Origin: Blattabacterium cuenoti
GTDB taxonomy: Bacteria; Bacteroidota; Bacteroidia; Flavobacteriales; Blattabacteriaceae
Direction: 5' to 3'
Assembly (NCBI RefSeq): GCF_014251315.1
Contig: NZ_CP059185.1
Location: 19,017 to 83,016 of the forward strand
Length of the DNA: 64,000 nt
Made by a program: the position numbers and the translations under genes. Positions 44,910 to 53,815 of this stretch are shown piece by piece. Numbering within the stretch: position 1 is the stretch's first letter; the number at the start of each line of letters is the position of its first letter. A model generated the notes under the pieces. That model ran no database searches and had not been told where the DNA came from. It saw only the letters and a list, made by a program, of their open reading frames with translations.

Positions 44910-46397
44910 ATGAATAAAGTTTTTTCTGTATTATCTGAAAAATATAAACCTTTTAAATGGAGTGAAGTTATAGGACAAAGAGATATCATTTGTATTTTAC
45001 AAAAAGCAATACAAGAAAATCGTTTATCTCAAATTTTATTTTTTTTTGGACCTAAAGGAGTTGGAAAAAATACATGTGCACGAATTTTATCAAATGAATT
45101 AAATTCTTTTTCAGAATCAGAAGATTTTTCTTTAAATAGATTTGAAATTAATGAATTATTAAATAATTCATTAGAATATTTTTATAAAATTGTCAATCAA
45201 TCTCGTTTTTCTCCTAAAATAGGAAAATATAATATATTTATTATTAATGATATACATACTTTTTCTCAATATATTTTCAATTTTATTCTTAAATTCATAG
45301 AAGAAAAACATCCGCATATATTATTTATTTTTTGTGGTTCGGAAGAAAAAGAAATTCCAAAATTGATTCTATCACGTTGTCAAGTTTATGAATTTAAAAG
45401 TATTTCTGTAAAAGAAATTTTTTTACATTTAAAAATGATTGCTCAAAAAGAAAGTATAGAAGTAGAAAATGAAGCATTATTTATTTTATCAAAATATGTT
45501 AAAGGATCTATAAGCAAAGCTATTTACTTGTTTGACAAATTGATTTTGTATAGTGAAAAAAAAATATCCAAAGAATTTTTAATTAAAAAACTAGGAATTA
45601 TTAATATCAAATACTATTTTAAAATAGTAGATTATCTTTTAGATAAAAAAATACATAAAATATTCATTTTACTAGATGAAATTTTACAAGAAAAAATTAA
45701 TTTTTATGATTTAATTATAGGATTAATGAAACATTTCAGAAATTTATTTTTATCTAAAAATTATGAAACAATTTCTATTTTGAAATTTAAAAAAGAGATA
45801 ATATTTTCTTACATTGCACAATCAAAAAAAATATCTCATTTTTTTTTAATAAATGCTTTTAACATTTGTCTTCGTTTGAGAAACGAATATGAAAAATTAA
45901 ATAAAAATCATCGATTAACCATTGAAATTTATCTGATACAATTGGCATATTTATTTTATAAAAATTCTTCCTTAAAAGAAGAAGAAGAAAAAAAAAAAGA
46001 AAAATTTTTTGATTATAAGGATCATGAAAAAATTAAATTTTTACAAGAAAATTGGATAAAATTTGTACAAAAATTTTCTGATAAAATAAATCCTATTTAT
46101 TTATATTTTTTGAAAAATGAAATTCAATTTCAAATTGAAAAAAACAAAATATATTTCATTATTCCCTCTAAATTAGAAAATCACGGTTTTTTGTTAATTC
46201 AAGCACATTTTGTAAAATATTTTAAAAAGAAGTTCAATAATTCACATGTAGAATTTGAAATAGTTAAAAAAAATTCAAATACAATAGAACAATATAATCT
46301 TTTATATCAAAAAAATAAATTAATAGAAACATTAATAGAACGATTGAAATTAAAAATTTCTTCTTCTAAAATACAAGAAGATAAAAAATTTTTATAA
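44910..46397 (+). CDS. dnaX: DNA polymerase III subunit gamma/tau
   Basis: A 495-residue clamp-loader protein. KYKPFKWSEVIGQRDI starts the AAA+ module; the SRC motif is at R156-C157, and a helical collar domain runs to about residue 345. A lysine-rich C-terminal extension follows. Three ATPase positions depart from the family: Walker A reads GPKGVGKN (N54 where S/T is expected), Walker B ends IIND (N113-D114 instead of D-E), and the sequence between them is divergent. No zinc-module cysteines are seen, which I recall also for flavobacterial homologues. An A-run of about 11 at codons 360-363 could allow a shorter gamma form. Confidence 0.9.
   Translation: MNKVFSVLSEKYKPFKWSEVIGQRDIICILQKAIQENRLSQILFFFGPKGVGKNTCARILSNELNSFSESEDFSLNRFEINELLNNSLEYFYKIVNQSRFSPKIGKYNIFIINDIHTFSQYIFNFILKFIEEKHPHILFIFCGSEEKEIPKLILSRCQVYEFKSISVKEIFLHLKMIAQKESIEVENEALFILSKYVKGSISKAIYLFDKLILYSEKKISKEFLIKKLGIINIKYYFKIVDYLLDKKIHKIFILLDEILQEKINFYDLIIGLMKHFRNLFLSKNYETISILKFKKEIIFSYIAQSKKISHFFLINAFNICLRLRNEYEKLNKNHRLTIEIYLIQLAYLFYKNSSLKEEEEKKKEKFFDYKDHEKIKFLQENWIKFVQKFSDKINPIYLYFLKNEIQFQIEKNKIYFIIPSKLENHGFLLIQAHFVKYFKKKFNNSHVEFEIVKKNSNTIEQYNLLYQKNKLIETLIERLKLKISSSKIQEDKKFL
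45988..45998 (+). other. Poly-A slippage candidate inside dnaX
   Basis: After four GAA codons, codons 361-363 are all AAA, making a run of about 11 A before GAA. A one-base insertion or a -1 shift here would give Lys-Arg-Lys-Ile-Phe and then TGA at 46010-46012. A one-base deletion would read on to TAA about 20 codons later. The run lies just after the clamp-loader domains, where known gamma/tau frameshifts occur in other bacteria. Confidence 0.5.
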
Positions 46398-46433
46398 AAA
46401 ATTTTTTATCAAATTATTCTCATTTGTAGAAAT

Positions 46434-46456
46434 GAAAGAGATATTTTCTCTTTTTT
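46434..46456 (+). terminator. Possible rho-independent terminator after dnaX
   Basis: AAAGAGA (46435-46441) pairs with TCTCTTT (46447-46453) around TATTT, followed by three more T. It lies in the 98-bp spacer between dnaX and clpC. The stem is short and AT-rich. It could end dnaX transcription or attenuate readthrough into clpC. Confidence 0.4.
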
Positions 46457-46495
46457 AAGACTTTTTGTAAAAAATATTTTTAATGATTTTAATTT

Positions 46496-48607
46496 ATGAT
46501 TCATCATTATTCGTCAAACGGTATAAAAAAAATTTTTTTCTCTTCTTCTTATTCTGATGAAGATCTTGAAAGTGATAGCTCTTCCTCTTCTTATTCTTAT
46601 GGATCAGGAGGAAGTGGAACAGGTTATTATGGAGGGACTTCAATAAAAAGTAAAACTCCTATTTTGGATAACTTTGGAAGAGATTTGAATTCTATAGCCA
46701 TAGAAGGAAAACTAGATACAGTGGTAGGTAGAGATAAAGAAGTTGAACGTGTATCTCAAATATTGAGTAGAAGAAAAAAAAATAATCCTCTTCTTATAGG
46801 AGAACCTGGAGTAGGAAAATCTGCTATTGCTGAAGGATTAGCATTACGGATTGTACAAAAAAAAGTCTCTAGAGTATTATACAATAAAAGAGTCGTTGTA
46901 TTAGATTTAGCAAGTTTAGTTGCTGGAACTAAATATAGAGGACAATTTGAAGAAAGAATGAAAGCTATTATAAACGAATCAGAAAGAAATGCTGGTTTAA
47001 TTTTATTTATAGATGAAATTCACACTATGATTGGAGCAGGAGGTACTACAGGATCATTAGATGCTTCTAACATATTTAAGCCTGCTCTAGCAAGAGGGGA
47101 TATTCAGTGTATTGGTGCAACTACACTCAACGAATATAGACAATACATAGAAAAAGATGGAGCTTTAGAAAGAAGGTTCCAAAAAATCATAGTGCAACCT
47201 TCTTCTGAAAAAGAAACTATAGAAATTTTAAAAAAAATAAAAGGAAAATATGAAAGTCATCATAACGTTCTTTATACAGAAGAAGCAATAAAAGCTTGTG
47301 TACATCTTACTGTTAGGTATATTGTAGATCGTTTTTTACCAGATAAAGCAATTGATGCTTTAGATGAAGCTGGATCGCGTGTTCATATTAAAAATATAAA
47401 AGTTCCACAAGAAATTGTTCTTTTGGAAAAAGAATTAGAAAGTATTCGGAAAGAGAAATCTAAAGTTGTTAAAAGTCAAAAATACGAAGAAGCGGCACAT
47501 TTACGTGATACAGAAAAACGTATAGAAAAACAATTAATCAAAGCTCAAAAAGAATGGGAGGTATTTTCTAAGAAAAATAAAGAAATTGTATCTGAAGAAA
47601 ATGTTGAAGAAGTGGTATCTATGATGAGTGGGGTTCCAGTAAATAAAATAGCTCAAGCTGAAATGAAAAAATTGAGCAAAATGATAGAAAAATTGAAAGA
47701 AAAAATAGTAGGACAAAATGAAGCTGTGGAAAAAATAGTAAGAGCAGTTCAAAGAAATAGAACTGGATTAAAAGATTCTAGTTCTCCTATAGGTTCTTTT
47801 ATTTTTTTAGGACAAACAGGAGTAGGAAAAACATATTTCGCAAAAATTTTTGCGAAAGAATTATTTGATTCAGAAGAATCATTAATTCGTATAGATATGA
47901 GCGAATATATGGAGAAATTTTCTGTATCTAGATTAATAGGCGCGCCTCCAGGTTATGTAGGTTATGAAGAAGGAGGACAATTAACGGAAATTATACGTCG
48001 TAGACCTTATTCCGTAATATTATTGGATGAAATAGAAAAAGCTCATCATGAAGTATTTAATGTTTTATTACAAATATTGGATTATGGATGTGTAACAGAT
48101 AGTATTGGAAGGAAAATAAATTTTAAAAATACCGTGATTATTTTTACTTCAAATACAGGAACCCAACAATTAAAAGAATTTGGTCAAGGAATCGGTTTTC
48201 ATACTCAAGCAAGAAAATTTAATAATTATATTAATAATGTACTAGAACAAGCCTTAAAACGAACTTTTTCTCCTGAATTTTTAAATAGAATAGATGACAT
48301 TATTATTTTTAATTCTCTAACAAAAGAAGATATATCAAAAATAACTTGTATTGAATTAAAAAAAACAATTATTCATGTATCCAATTTAGGTTATAAATTG
48401 GAATTATTTCCTGAAGTAATAAATTTTATTCAAAAAAGAGGATTTGATCAAGAGTATGGAGCGCGTCCTTTAAAAAGAGTAATAGAAAAATTTATAAAAA
48501 ATCCTATATCGGAATATATAATTAGTGAAAAATTGAAAAAAGGAGATAAAATTTCACTAAAAATGAATGCAAATAGTGATAATGTAGAAGTATTGATTAA
48601 TACATGA
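46496..48607 (+). CDS. clpC: ClpC-type AAA+ protease ATPase lacking the N-terminal domain
   Basis: A 703-residue Hsp100 unfoldase. NBD1 has Walker A GEPGVGKS (102-109) and FIDEIHT, and a middle segment with the UVR-like QKYEEAAHLRDTEKR follows. NBD2 has Walker A GQTGVGKT (439-446), LLDEIEKAH, and the ClpP-contact tripeptide I566-G567-F568. Flavobacterial ClpC is about 840 residues with a double Clp-N domain of about 145 residues; here that region is replaced by about 55 residues rich in Ser, Gly and Tyr. The adaptor-binding part is therefore missing, while the motor and ClpP docking are intact. ATG 46496 is the first in-frame start; no Clp-N remnant is visible upstream. ClpP is at 22817. Confidence 0.92.
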   Translation: MIHHYSSNGIKKIFFSSSYSDEDLESDSSSSSYSYGSGGSGTGYYGGTSIKSKTPILDNFGRDLNSIAIEGKLDTVVGRDKEVERVSQILSRRKKNNPLLIGEPGVGKSAIAEGLALRIVQKKVSRVLYNKRVVVLDLASLVAGTKYRGQFEERMKAIINESERNAGLILFIDEIHTMIGAGGTTGSLDASNIFKPALARGDIQCIGATTLNEYRQYIEKDGALERRFQKIIVQPSSEKETIEILKKIKGKYESHHNVLYTEEAIKACVHLTVRYIVDRFLPDKAIDALDEAGSRVHIKNIKVPQEIVLLEKELESIRKEKSKVVKSQKYEEAAHLRDTEKRIEKQLIKAQKEWEVFSKKNKEIVSEENVEEVVSMMSGVPVNKIAQAEMKKLSKMIEKLKEKIVGQNEAVEKIVRAVQRNRTGLKDSSSPIGSFIFLGQTGVGKTYFAKIFAKELFDSEESLIRIDMSEYMEKFSVSRLIGAPPGYVGYEEGGQLTEIIRRRPYSVILLDEIEKAHHEVFNVLLQILDYGCVTDSIGRKINFKNTVIIFTSNTGTQQLKEFGQGIGFHTQARKFNNYINNVLEQALKRTFSPEFLNRIDDIIIFNSLTKEDISKITCIELKKTIIHVSNLGYKLELFPEVINFIQKRGFDQEYGARPLKRVIEKFIKNPISEYIISEKLKKGDKISLKMNANSDNVEVLINT

Positions 48608-49242
48608 ATTTTTTTTCAAAAAAAAGAAAAATTATTGAAAAAATATTGGATTTTTTATATCCTGATCCAACTAGTACTCTATATTATATAAACGAGTATA
48701 CTTTACTGATATCTATAATATTAACAGCTAGAAGTAAAGAGGAAAGAGTTAACAAAATAACAAAATTTTTATTTAAAAAGATAAAAACTCCAATGGATAC
48801 AATTCGTCTTCCTATTAAAAATATAAAAAATATTATAAAAAATATTGGACTTTATAATATAAAATCTAAAAATATTTATGATTTATCTGTTATATTAATA
48901 AATGAATATAATGGAATTCTTCCTAAAAATATTTCTGAATTAGAATCTTTACCCGGTGTAGGACATAAAACGGCATCTGTTTTTTTATCTCATGTATCTG
49001 ATGAATTTGTATTTCCTGTAGATACTCATATTCATAGAATGATGTTTCGTTGGAAATTAAGCAGTGGAAAAAATGTGAAGCAAACGGAACAAGATGCAAA
49101 ACGTGTTTTTAAAAAAAAAAATTGGAAAAAATTGCACTTTCAAATTATTTCTTATGCTAAAGAATATTCTCCATCTCAAAGATGGAATTCAAAAAAAGAT
49201 ATTATCTATCAAGAACTTTTAAATAAAAATTTACTACCTTAA
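48604..49242 (+). CDS. nth: Endonuclease III-like DNA glycosylase
   Basis: A 212-residue helix-hairpin-helix glycosylase/AP lyase that removes oxidised pyrimidines. Catalytic K122 lies in the HhH motif LPGVGHKTAS and D140 in FPVDTHIHRM. The C-terminus has none of the four cysteines that hold the [4Fe-4S] cluster of E. coli Nth; it ends KEYSPSQRWNSKKDII. That fits a cluster-free flavobacterial subgroup as I recall it, but could also be a local loss. The ATG overlaps the clpC stop (ATGA). Confidence 0.9.
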   Translation: MNFFSKKRKIIEKILDFLYPDPTSTLYYINEYTLLISIILTARSKEERVNKITKFLFKKIKTPMDTIRLPIKNIKNIIKNIGLYNIKSKNIYDLSVILINEYNGILPKNISELESLPGVGHKTASVFLSHVSDEFVFPVDTHIHRMMFRWKLSSGKNVKQTEQDAKRVFKKKNWKKLHFQIISYAKEYSPSQRWNSKKDIIYQELLNKNLLP

Positions 49243-49248
49243 GTATAA

Positions 49249-49602
49249 TTAAAAAGGCAAATCATCAAAATCATCAGAAGATAAAGAAGGAGATGTGATA
49301 GAAGTTTTATTTGAAGTTCCTACAGAACGAGAATGATGTTCTATTCTCCATCCTTGTATGGAATTAAAATATCTGATAATTCCTTCAGGATTTGTCCATT
49401 CCCTTCCTCTAAGATTGATGAAAATTTTTACTTTATCTTTTGGTTTTATATTTTCTAACAAATCCACTTTTTCTTGAATAAATTCAATTAATATATTTTG
49501 AGGATACGCTTCTTCAGTGGTTATAACTATTTCTCTTTTTTGAAATCCACTATCAAATTTTTGAATATCAAACAGTTTTTTTACTATACCTATGATTTCC
49601 AT
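49249..49602 (-). CDS. DUF3127 domain protein
   Basis: A 117-residue protein with an OB-fold-like pattern: MEIIGIVKKLFDIQKFDSGFQKREIVITTEE, then FINLRGREWTNPEGIIRYFNSIQGWRIE, and a Ser-rich tail ending SSDDFDDLPF. The acidic DDLPF ending resembles the protein-interaction tip of single-stranded DNA-binding proteins, so a nucleic-acid role is plausible but untested. DUF3127 is widespread in Bacteroidota. It is the last gene of the minus-strand operon and lies 6 bp from the convergent nth stop. Confidence 0.8.
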   Translation of the reverse strand: MEIIGIVKKLFDIQKFDSGFQKREIVITTEEAYPQNILIEFIQEKVDLLENIKPKDKVKIFINLRGREWTNPEGIIRYFNSIQGWRIEHHSRSVGTSNKTSITSPSLSSDDFDDLPF

Positions 49603-49614
49603 AAAATTTAAAAT

Positions 49615-50559
49615 TTATTTTTTTTTACTGTTATTCTTTTTTTTTTTAAGAGTTTCTCCAATTTGATTAGAAATATTAAATGAAGTAATCATATTGTTTA
49701 ACATTTCACTAGCCGATCCCGGTGAATTAGGTAATAAAATTAAATTAGTATTTCCACTTTCCCCCATAGACTGAAGAGTATCGTAATGTTGTGTAACAAC
49801 GATCAAAGCAGAAGCCTCTTGTGAATTAATTCCTACATTATTTAATACTTCTACTGATTCTAGAATTCCTCTAGCTATTTCTCTACGTTGATCTGCTGTT
49901 CCTTTTCCTTGCAATTTTTTACTTTCAGCTTCTGCTTTTGCTTTAGCTACAATTTTAATTCTTTCGGCTTCTGCTTTATATTCAGCTGCTACTTTTTCTC
50001 TTTCAGCTGTATTAATACGATTCATTGCCTGTTTTACTTGATCGTCTGGATCAAGATCTGTAACGAGTGCTTTAATTATAGAATATCCATAATCTAACAT
50101 AGATCCTTCTAATTCTCCTTTAACGGCAAGGGCTATATGATCTTTTCGTTCAAAAACATCATCTAAACGCATTTTTGGAACTTCTGCTCTAACTACATCA
50201 AATATATAAGAAGTGATCTGAGCATGAGAATTGTCCAATTTATAAAAAGCTTCATATACTTTATCTTTGATGACCTTGAATTGAACCGATACTTTTACTT
50301 TAACAAAAACATTATCTTTTGTTTTCGTATCTACTAATACATCTAATTGTTGAATCTTTAATGTAAGTTTTCCTACTATATTGTCTATAATGGGAATCTT
50401 AAAATTCAATCCAGCATGACGAATACTATGAAATTTTCCCATTCTTTCAAGAATAGCTGCTGTTTCTTGATTTACTATAAAAATAAAACTAGAAAAAATA
50501 GATAAAATCAAAATAGCTAACACTCCATAAAATAGAAAACTGAAAATACTCATATTCAA
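49615..50559 (-). CDS. SPFH/band 7 membrane protein (stomatin-like)
   Basis: 314 residues with one N-terminal membrane helix (about 5-28), then the SPFH domain (NQETAAILERMGKFHSIRHAGLNFKIP, LDVLVDTKTKDNVFVKVKVSVQFKV). An alanine/glutamate-rich coiled-coil follows (ERIKIVAKAKAEAESKKLQGKG), with a lysine-rich end. Such proteins form ring assemblies that organise membrane proteins or restrain proteases. No NfeD partner is adjacent. It lies in a tight operon, 13 bp before the DUF3127 gene and 5 bp after the MIP18-like gene. Confidence 0.88.
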   Translation of the reverse strand: MNMSIFSFLFYGVLAILILSIFSSFIFIVNQETAAILERMGKFHSIRHAGLNFKIPIIDNIVGKLTLKIQQLDVLVDTKTKDNVFVKVKVSVQFKVIKDKVYEAFYKLDNSHAQITSYIFDVVRAEVPKMRLDDVFERKDHIALAVKGELEGSMLDYGYSIIKALVTDLDPDDQVKQAMNRINTAEREKVAAEYKAEAERIKIVAKAKAEAESKKLQGKGTADQRREIARGILESVEVLNNVGINSQEASALIVVTQHYDTLQSMGESGNTNLILLPNSPGSASEMLNNMITSFNISNQIGETLKKKKNNSKKK

Positions 50560-50564
50560 AAAAT

Positions 50565-50879
50565 TTATAACAATCCTAGTTCTAAACGAGCTTCTTCGCT
50601 CATAAATTCCCTACTCCAAGGTGGATCAAATGTTAAAACTACATCAACTTCTTTCACTTTTTGTATAGATTTAACTTTATTCTTAACTTCTAAAGGTAAA
50701 CTTTCTGCTACTGGACAATTAGGAGTTGTTAGAGTCATTATTATTTTAATTTTATTTTTTTCAAAAACTTTAACATCATAAATCAAACCTAATTCATAAA
50801 TATCTACTGATATTTCTGGATCATATATACTTTTCAACACAGAAATGATACGTTCTTCTAACGAACAATCTTTATTCAT
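50565..50879 (-). CDS. MIP18/SufT-like iron-sulfur assembly protein
   Basis: A 104-residue DUF59 protein. Landmarks are YDPEISVDIYELGLIYDV (E22) and TTPNCPVAESLP with the conserved C55. Proteins of this group help mature Fe-S proteins with the SUF system. ActB, with several clusters, is a plausible client in this window. It starts 4 bp after the upstream M16-like gene. Confidence 0.87.
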   Translation of the reverse strand: MNKDCSLEERIISVLKSIYDPEISVDIYELGLIYDVKVFEKNKIKIIMTLTTPNCPVAESLPLEVKNKVKSIQKVKEVDVVLTFDPPWSREFMSEEARLELGLL

Positions 50880-50883
50880 TTCC

Positions 50884-52350
50884 TTATTTATTATTTATTA
50901 AAGATCCAAATTGATCAAAATAACGAATAGGATAACCTAATTTTTTTAGGTTAGGTAATATATCTTCAGCTTTTCCGACAATTATAATTCTACCATTTTT
51001 CGTTAAAAAAAACTTTTTACATGATTGATGTATGTTATCTATAGTAACTGATTCTATTTTATTTAAATAATTTTTATAAAATCCACTTGGAAGATTATTT
51101 TTTAATTCACATATGAAAAGATCACTAATTCTATTAGGATCTTCAAAATCAAGAATAAATTGACCACTCATCTCTTTTTTCTTGATATTTAATTCTTCCA
51201 AAGAAATTTTATTTTCTGTTATTTTCACAATTTCTTCTATAATATCTTTTATAGCTTTTTCTGTCACTTCATTTCTTACTTGAGTATAAACTGAAAAGTA
51301 ACCAATATTTCTATCAGATTTCAAAATAGAATAAGCTCCATATGTATAAGCCTTTTTTTCTCTAAGATTTAAAAATAAACGACTTTGAGGACCTCCTCCT
51401 AAAATTCCATTCGCTAATATAGAAGAAAAATATTCAGGATCATTTTTTTTTAAACAAACCGGACCCCCAAAACAAATAGACGATTGAGTTAAAGAAGGAA
51501 TATCTACTATATTTATTTCTATTTTAGATGGGACCACATATTCCTTAATAAGAATATCATCTGTATATGATTTTTTTTTCCATTTAGAAAAATAAAGATA
51601 ACATAATTTTTCTGCTTCTTTTTTAGATATATCTCCAATAAAAGAAAGATAGGAAATATTTGGAATATAATATTTCTCGTACAATTTTTTTAAATCATGA
51701 AGAGTAATATTTTTAATTGTATCATGAGTTTCGTATTCTCCATAAGGATGATTTTTACCAAAATATAAAATATTTCGTACTCGTTGTAAAATAGCATTTG
51801 GATCCTTTTCTGAAAGATTAATATCTATAATTCTTTGTTTGATTATTTTATCTAATTCTCTAAAATTATCAAATTTACTATTCATCAAAATATCACTCAT
51901 TATAGATACAGACTTCTCCAAGTGCTTTTTCATAGTGAAAATAGATATTTCAGAAAAAGAAGTGTATAAACTACACCCCATATGATCAATAATATCGTCT
52001 AATTCTTCTTTGGTATAATTTTTCGTACCAGAACGAATCATTTGACCAAAAATTTTTTTTATTCCAGCCTTATCTTTCTCTAAAAAGGGTTTGCAATCTA
52101 ACTCTAACCCAATTCTAACTAAAGGAAGTTTATGGTTTTCTACGATTAAAACTTTTAATCCATTTTCCATTTGAAAAAATTTAGGTTTTTCAACATTTAT
52201 AGTCGTCTTTCTTTTAAGAGACCTAGGTGGTATACTTCGATTAAATATATGAGCAAACATAATTATTGTATGAAAAAAAATTATTACAGTAAGGATAATC
52301 TTTACAAAAAATTTATTTTTATTTATCTGTGTTATCGTTATCTGGGACAT
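50884..52350 (-). CDS. M16 peptidase family protein, non-catalytic subunit
   Basis: 488 residues with an N-terminal membrane anchor or signal (about 14-36) and the two-lobed M16 fold (MENGLKVLIVENHKLPLVRIGLEL; GDISKKEAEKL; FGGPVCLKKNDPEYFSSILANGILGGG). The zinc motif HxxEH is absent; the equivalent place reads GIKKIFGQMIRSGT, so the subunit cannot bind the catalytic metal. The upstream gene encodes the active partner, so the two probably form an alpha/beta heterodimer like bacterial two-subunit M16 peptidases. The first 32 bp overlap the upstream gene. Confidence 0.88.
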   Translation of the reverse strand: MSQITITQINKNKFFVKIILTVIIFFHTIIMFAHIFNRSIPPRSLKRKTTINVEKPKFFQMENGLKVLIVENHKLPLVRIGLELDCKPFLEKDKAGIKKIFGQMIRSGTKNYTKEELDDIIDHMGCSLYTSFSEISIFTMKKHLEKSVSIMSDILMNSKFDNFRELDKIIKQRIIDINLSEKDPNAILQRVRNILYFGKNHPYGEYETHDTIKNITLHDLKKLYEKYYIPNISYLSFIGDISKKEAEKLCYLYFSKWKKKSYTDDILIKEYVVPSKIEINIVDIPSLTQSSICFGGPVCLKKNDPEYFSSILANGILGGGPQSRLFLNLREKKAYTYGAYSILKSDRNIGYFSVYTQVRNEVTEKAIKDIIEEIVKITENKISLEELNIKKKEMSGQFILDFEDPNRISDLFICELKNNLPSGFYKNYLNKIESVTIDNIHQSCKKFFLTKNGRIIIVGKAEDILPNLKKLGYPIRYFDQFGSLINNK

Positions 52351-53692
52351 TATATAAACGAACTCTATTATTTTTATTTAAATATTTATTAGCAACTCTT
52401 CTTATATCTTCTATAGTTATTTTTTTATATTTTTTTATATCAGTATTAATTAAATCAGCATTATTATAATATAAATAATAATGAGATAAATTAGCTGTTA
52501 TTCCACTCATAGAATAATTGTCAGAAATAAATTTCTTTTCAAAATAGTTTATTTGTTTTTCCAATTCATATAGTGTTATTCCTTTCTCTTTTAAAAGATC
52601 TATTTCTTCATCTATTATTTTGGTTAATTGATCTAATGTAATTCCAGGATTTATTAATCCATATATAACGAAAATTCCATAATCTTCCATTGTATCTAAA
52701 AACGAACCAGCATAAGAAGCGATTTGTTTTGTATTTACAATATTTTTTATTATACGAGAACTTTCTCCAGAAGACAATATGTGATCAATAATTTTTAATA
52801 CATAAGAATCTTTGCTTGTAAGTTTTGGAACTCTATACGATAAAAACACTCCAGGAACTTTAGTATTTTTATCTACGTAAGTAAAAAATATTTCTTTTTT
52901 CATCGGTTCTTCTTCTATTTTCTTCATTTTAAAATCCATTTTTCCTTTAGGAATAGATGAAAAATATTTTTTAATCAATATTCTAGCTTCATTCATATCA
53001 AAATCACCTGATACAACCAGAACAGCATTATTTGGAACATAGTAAGTTTTATAAAACTCTTGATAATCAGCTTCTGTAGCTGTATCTAAATCTTGATCTA
53101 ATCCAATAATTGGATATTTATATGGATGTTTTTTGAATAACAAAGAAGGAACAATTTCAGAAATTGCTTTTACATATGGTTGATTTTCAATACGCATCTT
53201 TTTTTCTTCTTTTACAACTTCTCTTTGTATATTAATGCTTTCTTCATCAACTTTCGCATGAAGCATTCTTTCTGATTCTAACCATAAAGCTAATGGAAGA
53301 CGATCAGATGGTAATATCTCATAATAACAAGTTTCATCATGATTTGTATAAGCATTATTCTTTCCACCATTAGAGGCTATATATTTGAAATATTCTCCTT
53401 TTTTAACGTTTTTTGAGCCTTCAAACATAAGATGCTCAAAAAAATGAGCAAATCCTGATTTTCCAGGAGTTTCGTTTTTACTTCCTACATGATACAAAAC
53501 GGAAATAGAAACTAAAGGGTGCGTCTTATCTTGATGTAAAATGACATGTAACCCATTTGATAATTTTTCTTCAAAAAATTTAATTTTATATAAATCTTTA
53601 GAATAATTAAAATTTTTGGAACTTAAAAAATTTAATACCATAGTTGCTAACATTAAGAAAATAAAATAAATCCTATTCATTTCATGAAACAA
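52319..53692 (-). CDS. M16 family zinc peptidase, catalytic subunit
   Basis: 457 residues, with a signal/anchor segment at about 6-24. The inverted zinc motif is HFFEH (H83, E86, H87), with the downstream glutamate in EESINIQREVVKEEKKM. VLVVSGDFDMNEARILIKKYF and the C-terminal lobe are typical. The enzyme would degrade peptides in the envelope together with the inactive partner encoded next. It heads a five-gene minus-strand operon and diverges from actA across 123 bp, which contains no clear promoter that I could defend. Confidence 0.92.
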   Translation of the reverse strand: MFHEMNRIYFIFLMLATMVLNFLSSKNFNYSKDLYKIKFFEEKLSNGLHVILHQDKTHPLVSISVLYHVGSKNETPGKSGFAHFFEHLMFEGSKNVKKGEYFKYIASNGGKNNAYTNHDETCYYEILPSDRLPLALWLESERMLHAKVDEESINIQREVVKEEKKMRIENQPYVKAISEIVPSLLFKKHPYKYPIIGLDQDLDTATEADYQEFYKTYYVPNNAVLVVSGDFDMNEARILIKKYFSSIPKGKMDFKMKKIEEEPMKKEIFFTYVDKNTKVPGVFLSYRVPKLTSKDSYVLKIIDHILSSGESSRIIKNIVNTKQIASYAGSFLDTMEDYGIFVIYGLINPGITLDQLTKIIDEEIDLLKEKGITLYELEKQINYFEKKFISDNYSMSGITANLSHYYLYYNNADLINTDIKKYKKITIEDIRRVANKYLNKNNRVRLYNVPDNDNTDK

Positions 53693-53815
53693 AGTTAAAG
53701 ATTAACAAAAGAAATTTACGAATTTTTTTTTCCAAAAAATGGGATTTTTTTCTTTTATTCTATTTTTGTTGTATAAAACAGTTATGAATTCATTATAAAT
53801 AATAATTAGTTTAGC

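Noticed and set aside
50884-52350. Loss of HxxEH in one M16 protein as decay
   Set aside because: Paired active and inactive M16 subunits are a known arrangement; the rest of the fold is well kept.
53693-53815. Promoter elements between the M16 operon and actA
   Set aside because: TTTG and TATAAA-like words occur, but their spacing fits neither the Bacteroidota -33/-7 pattern nor sigma-70, so no site is claimed.
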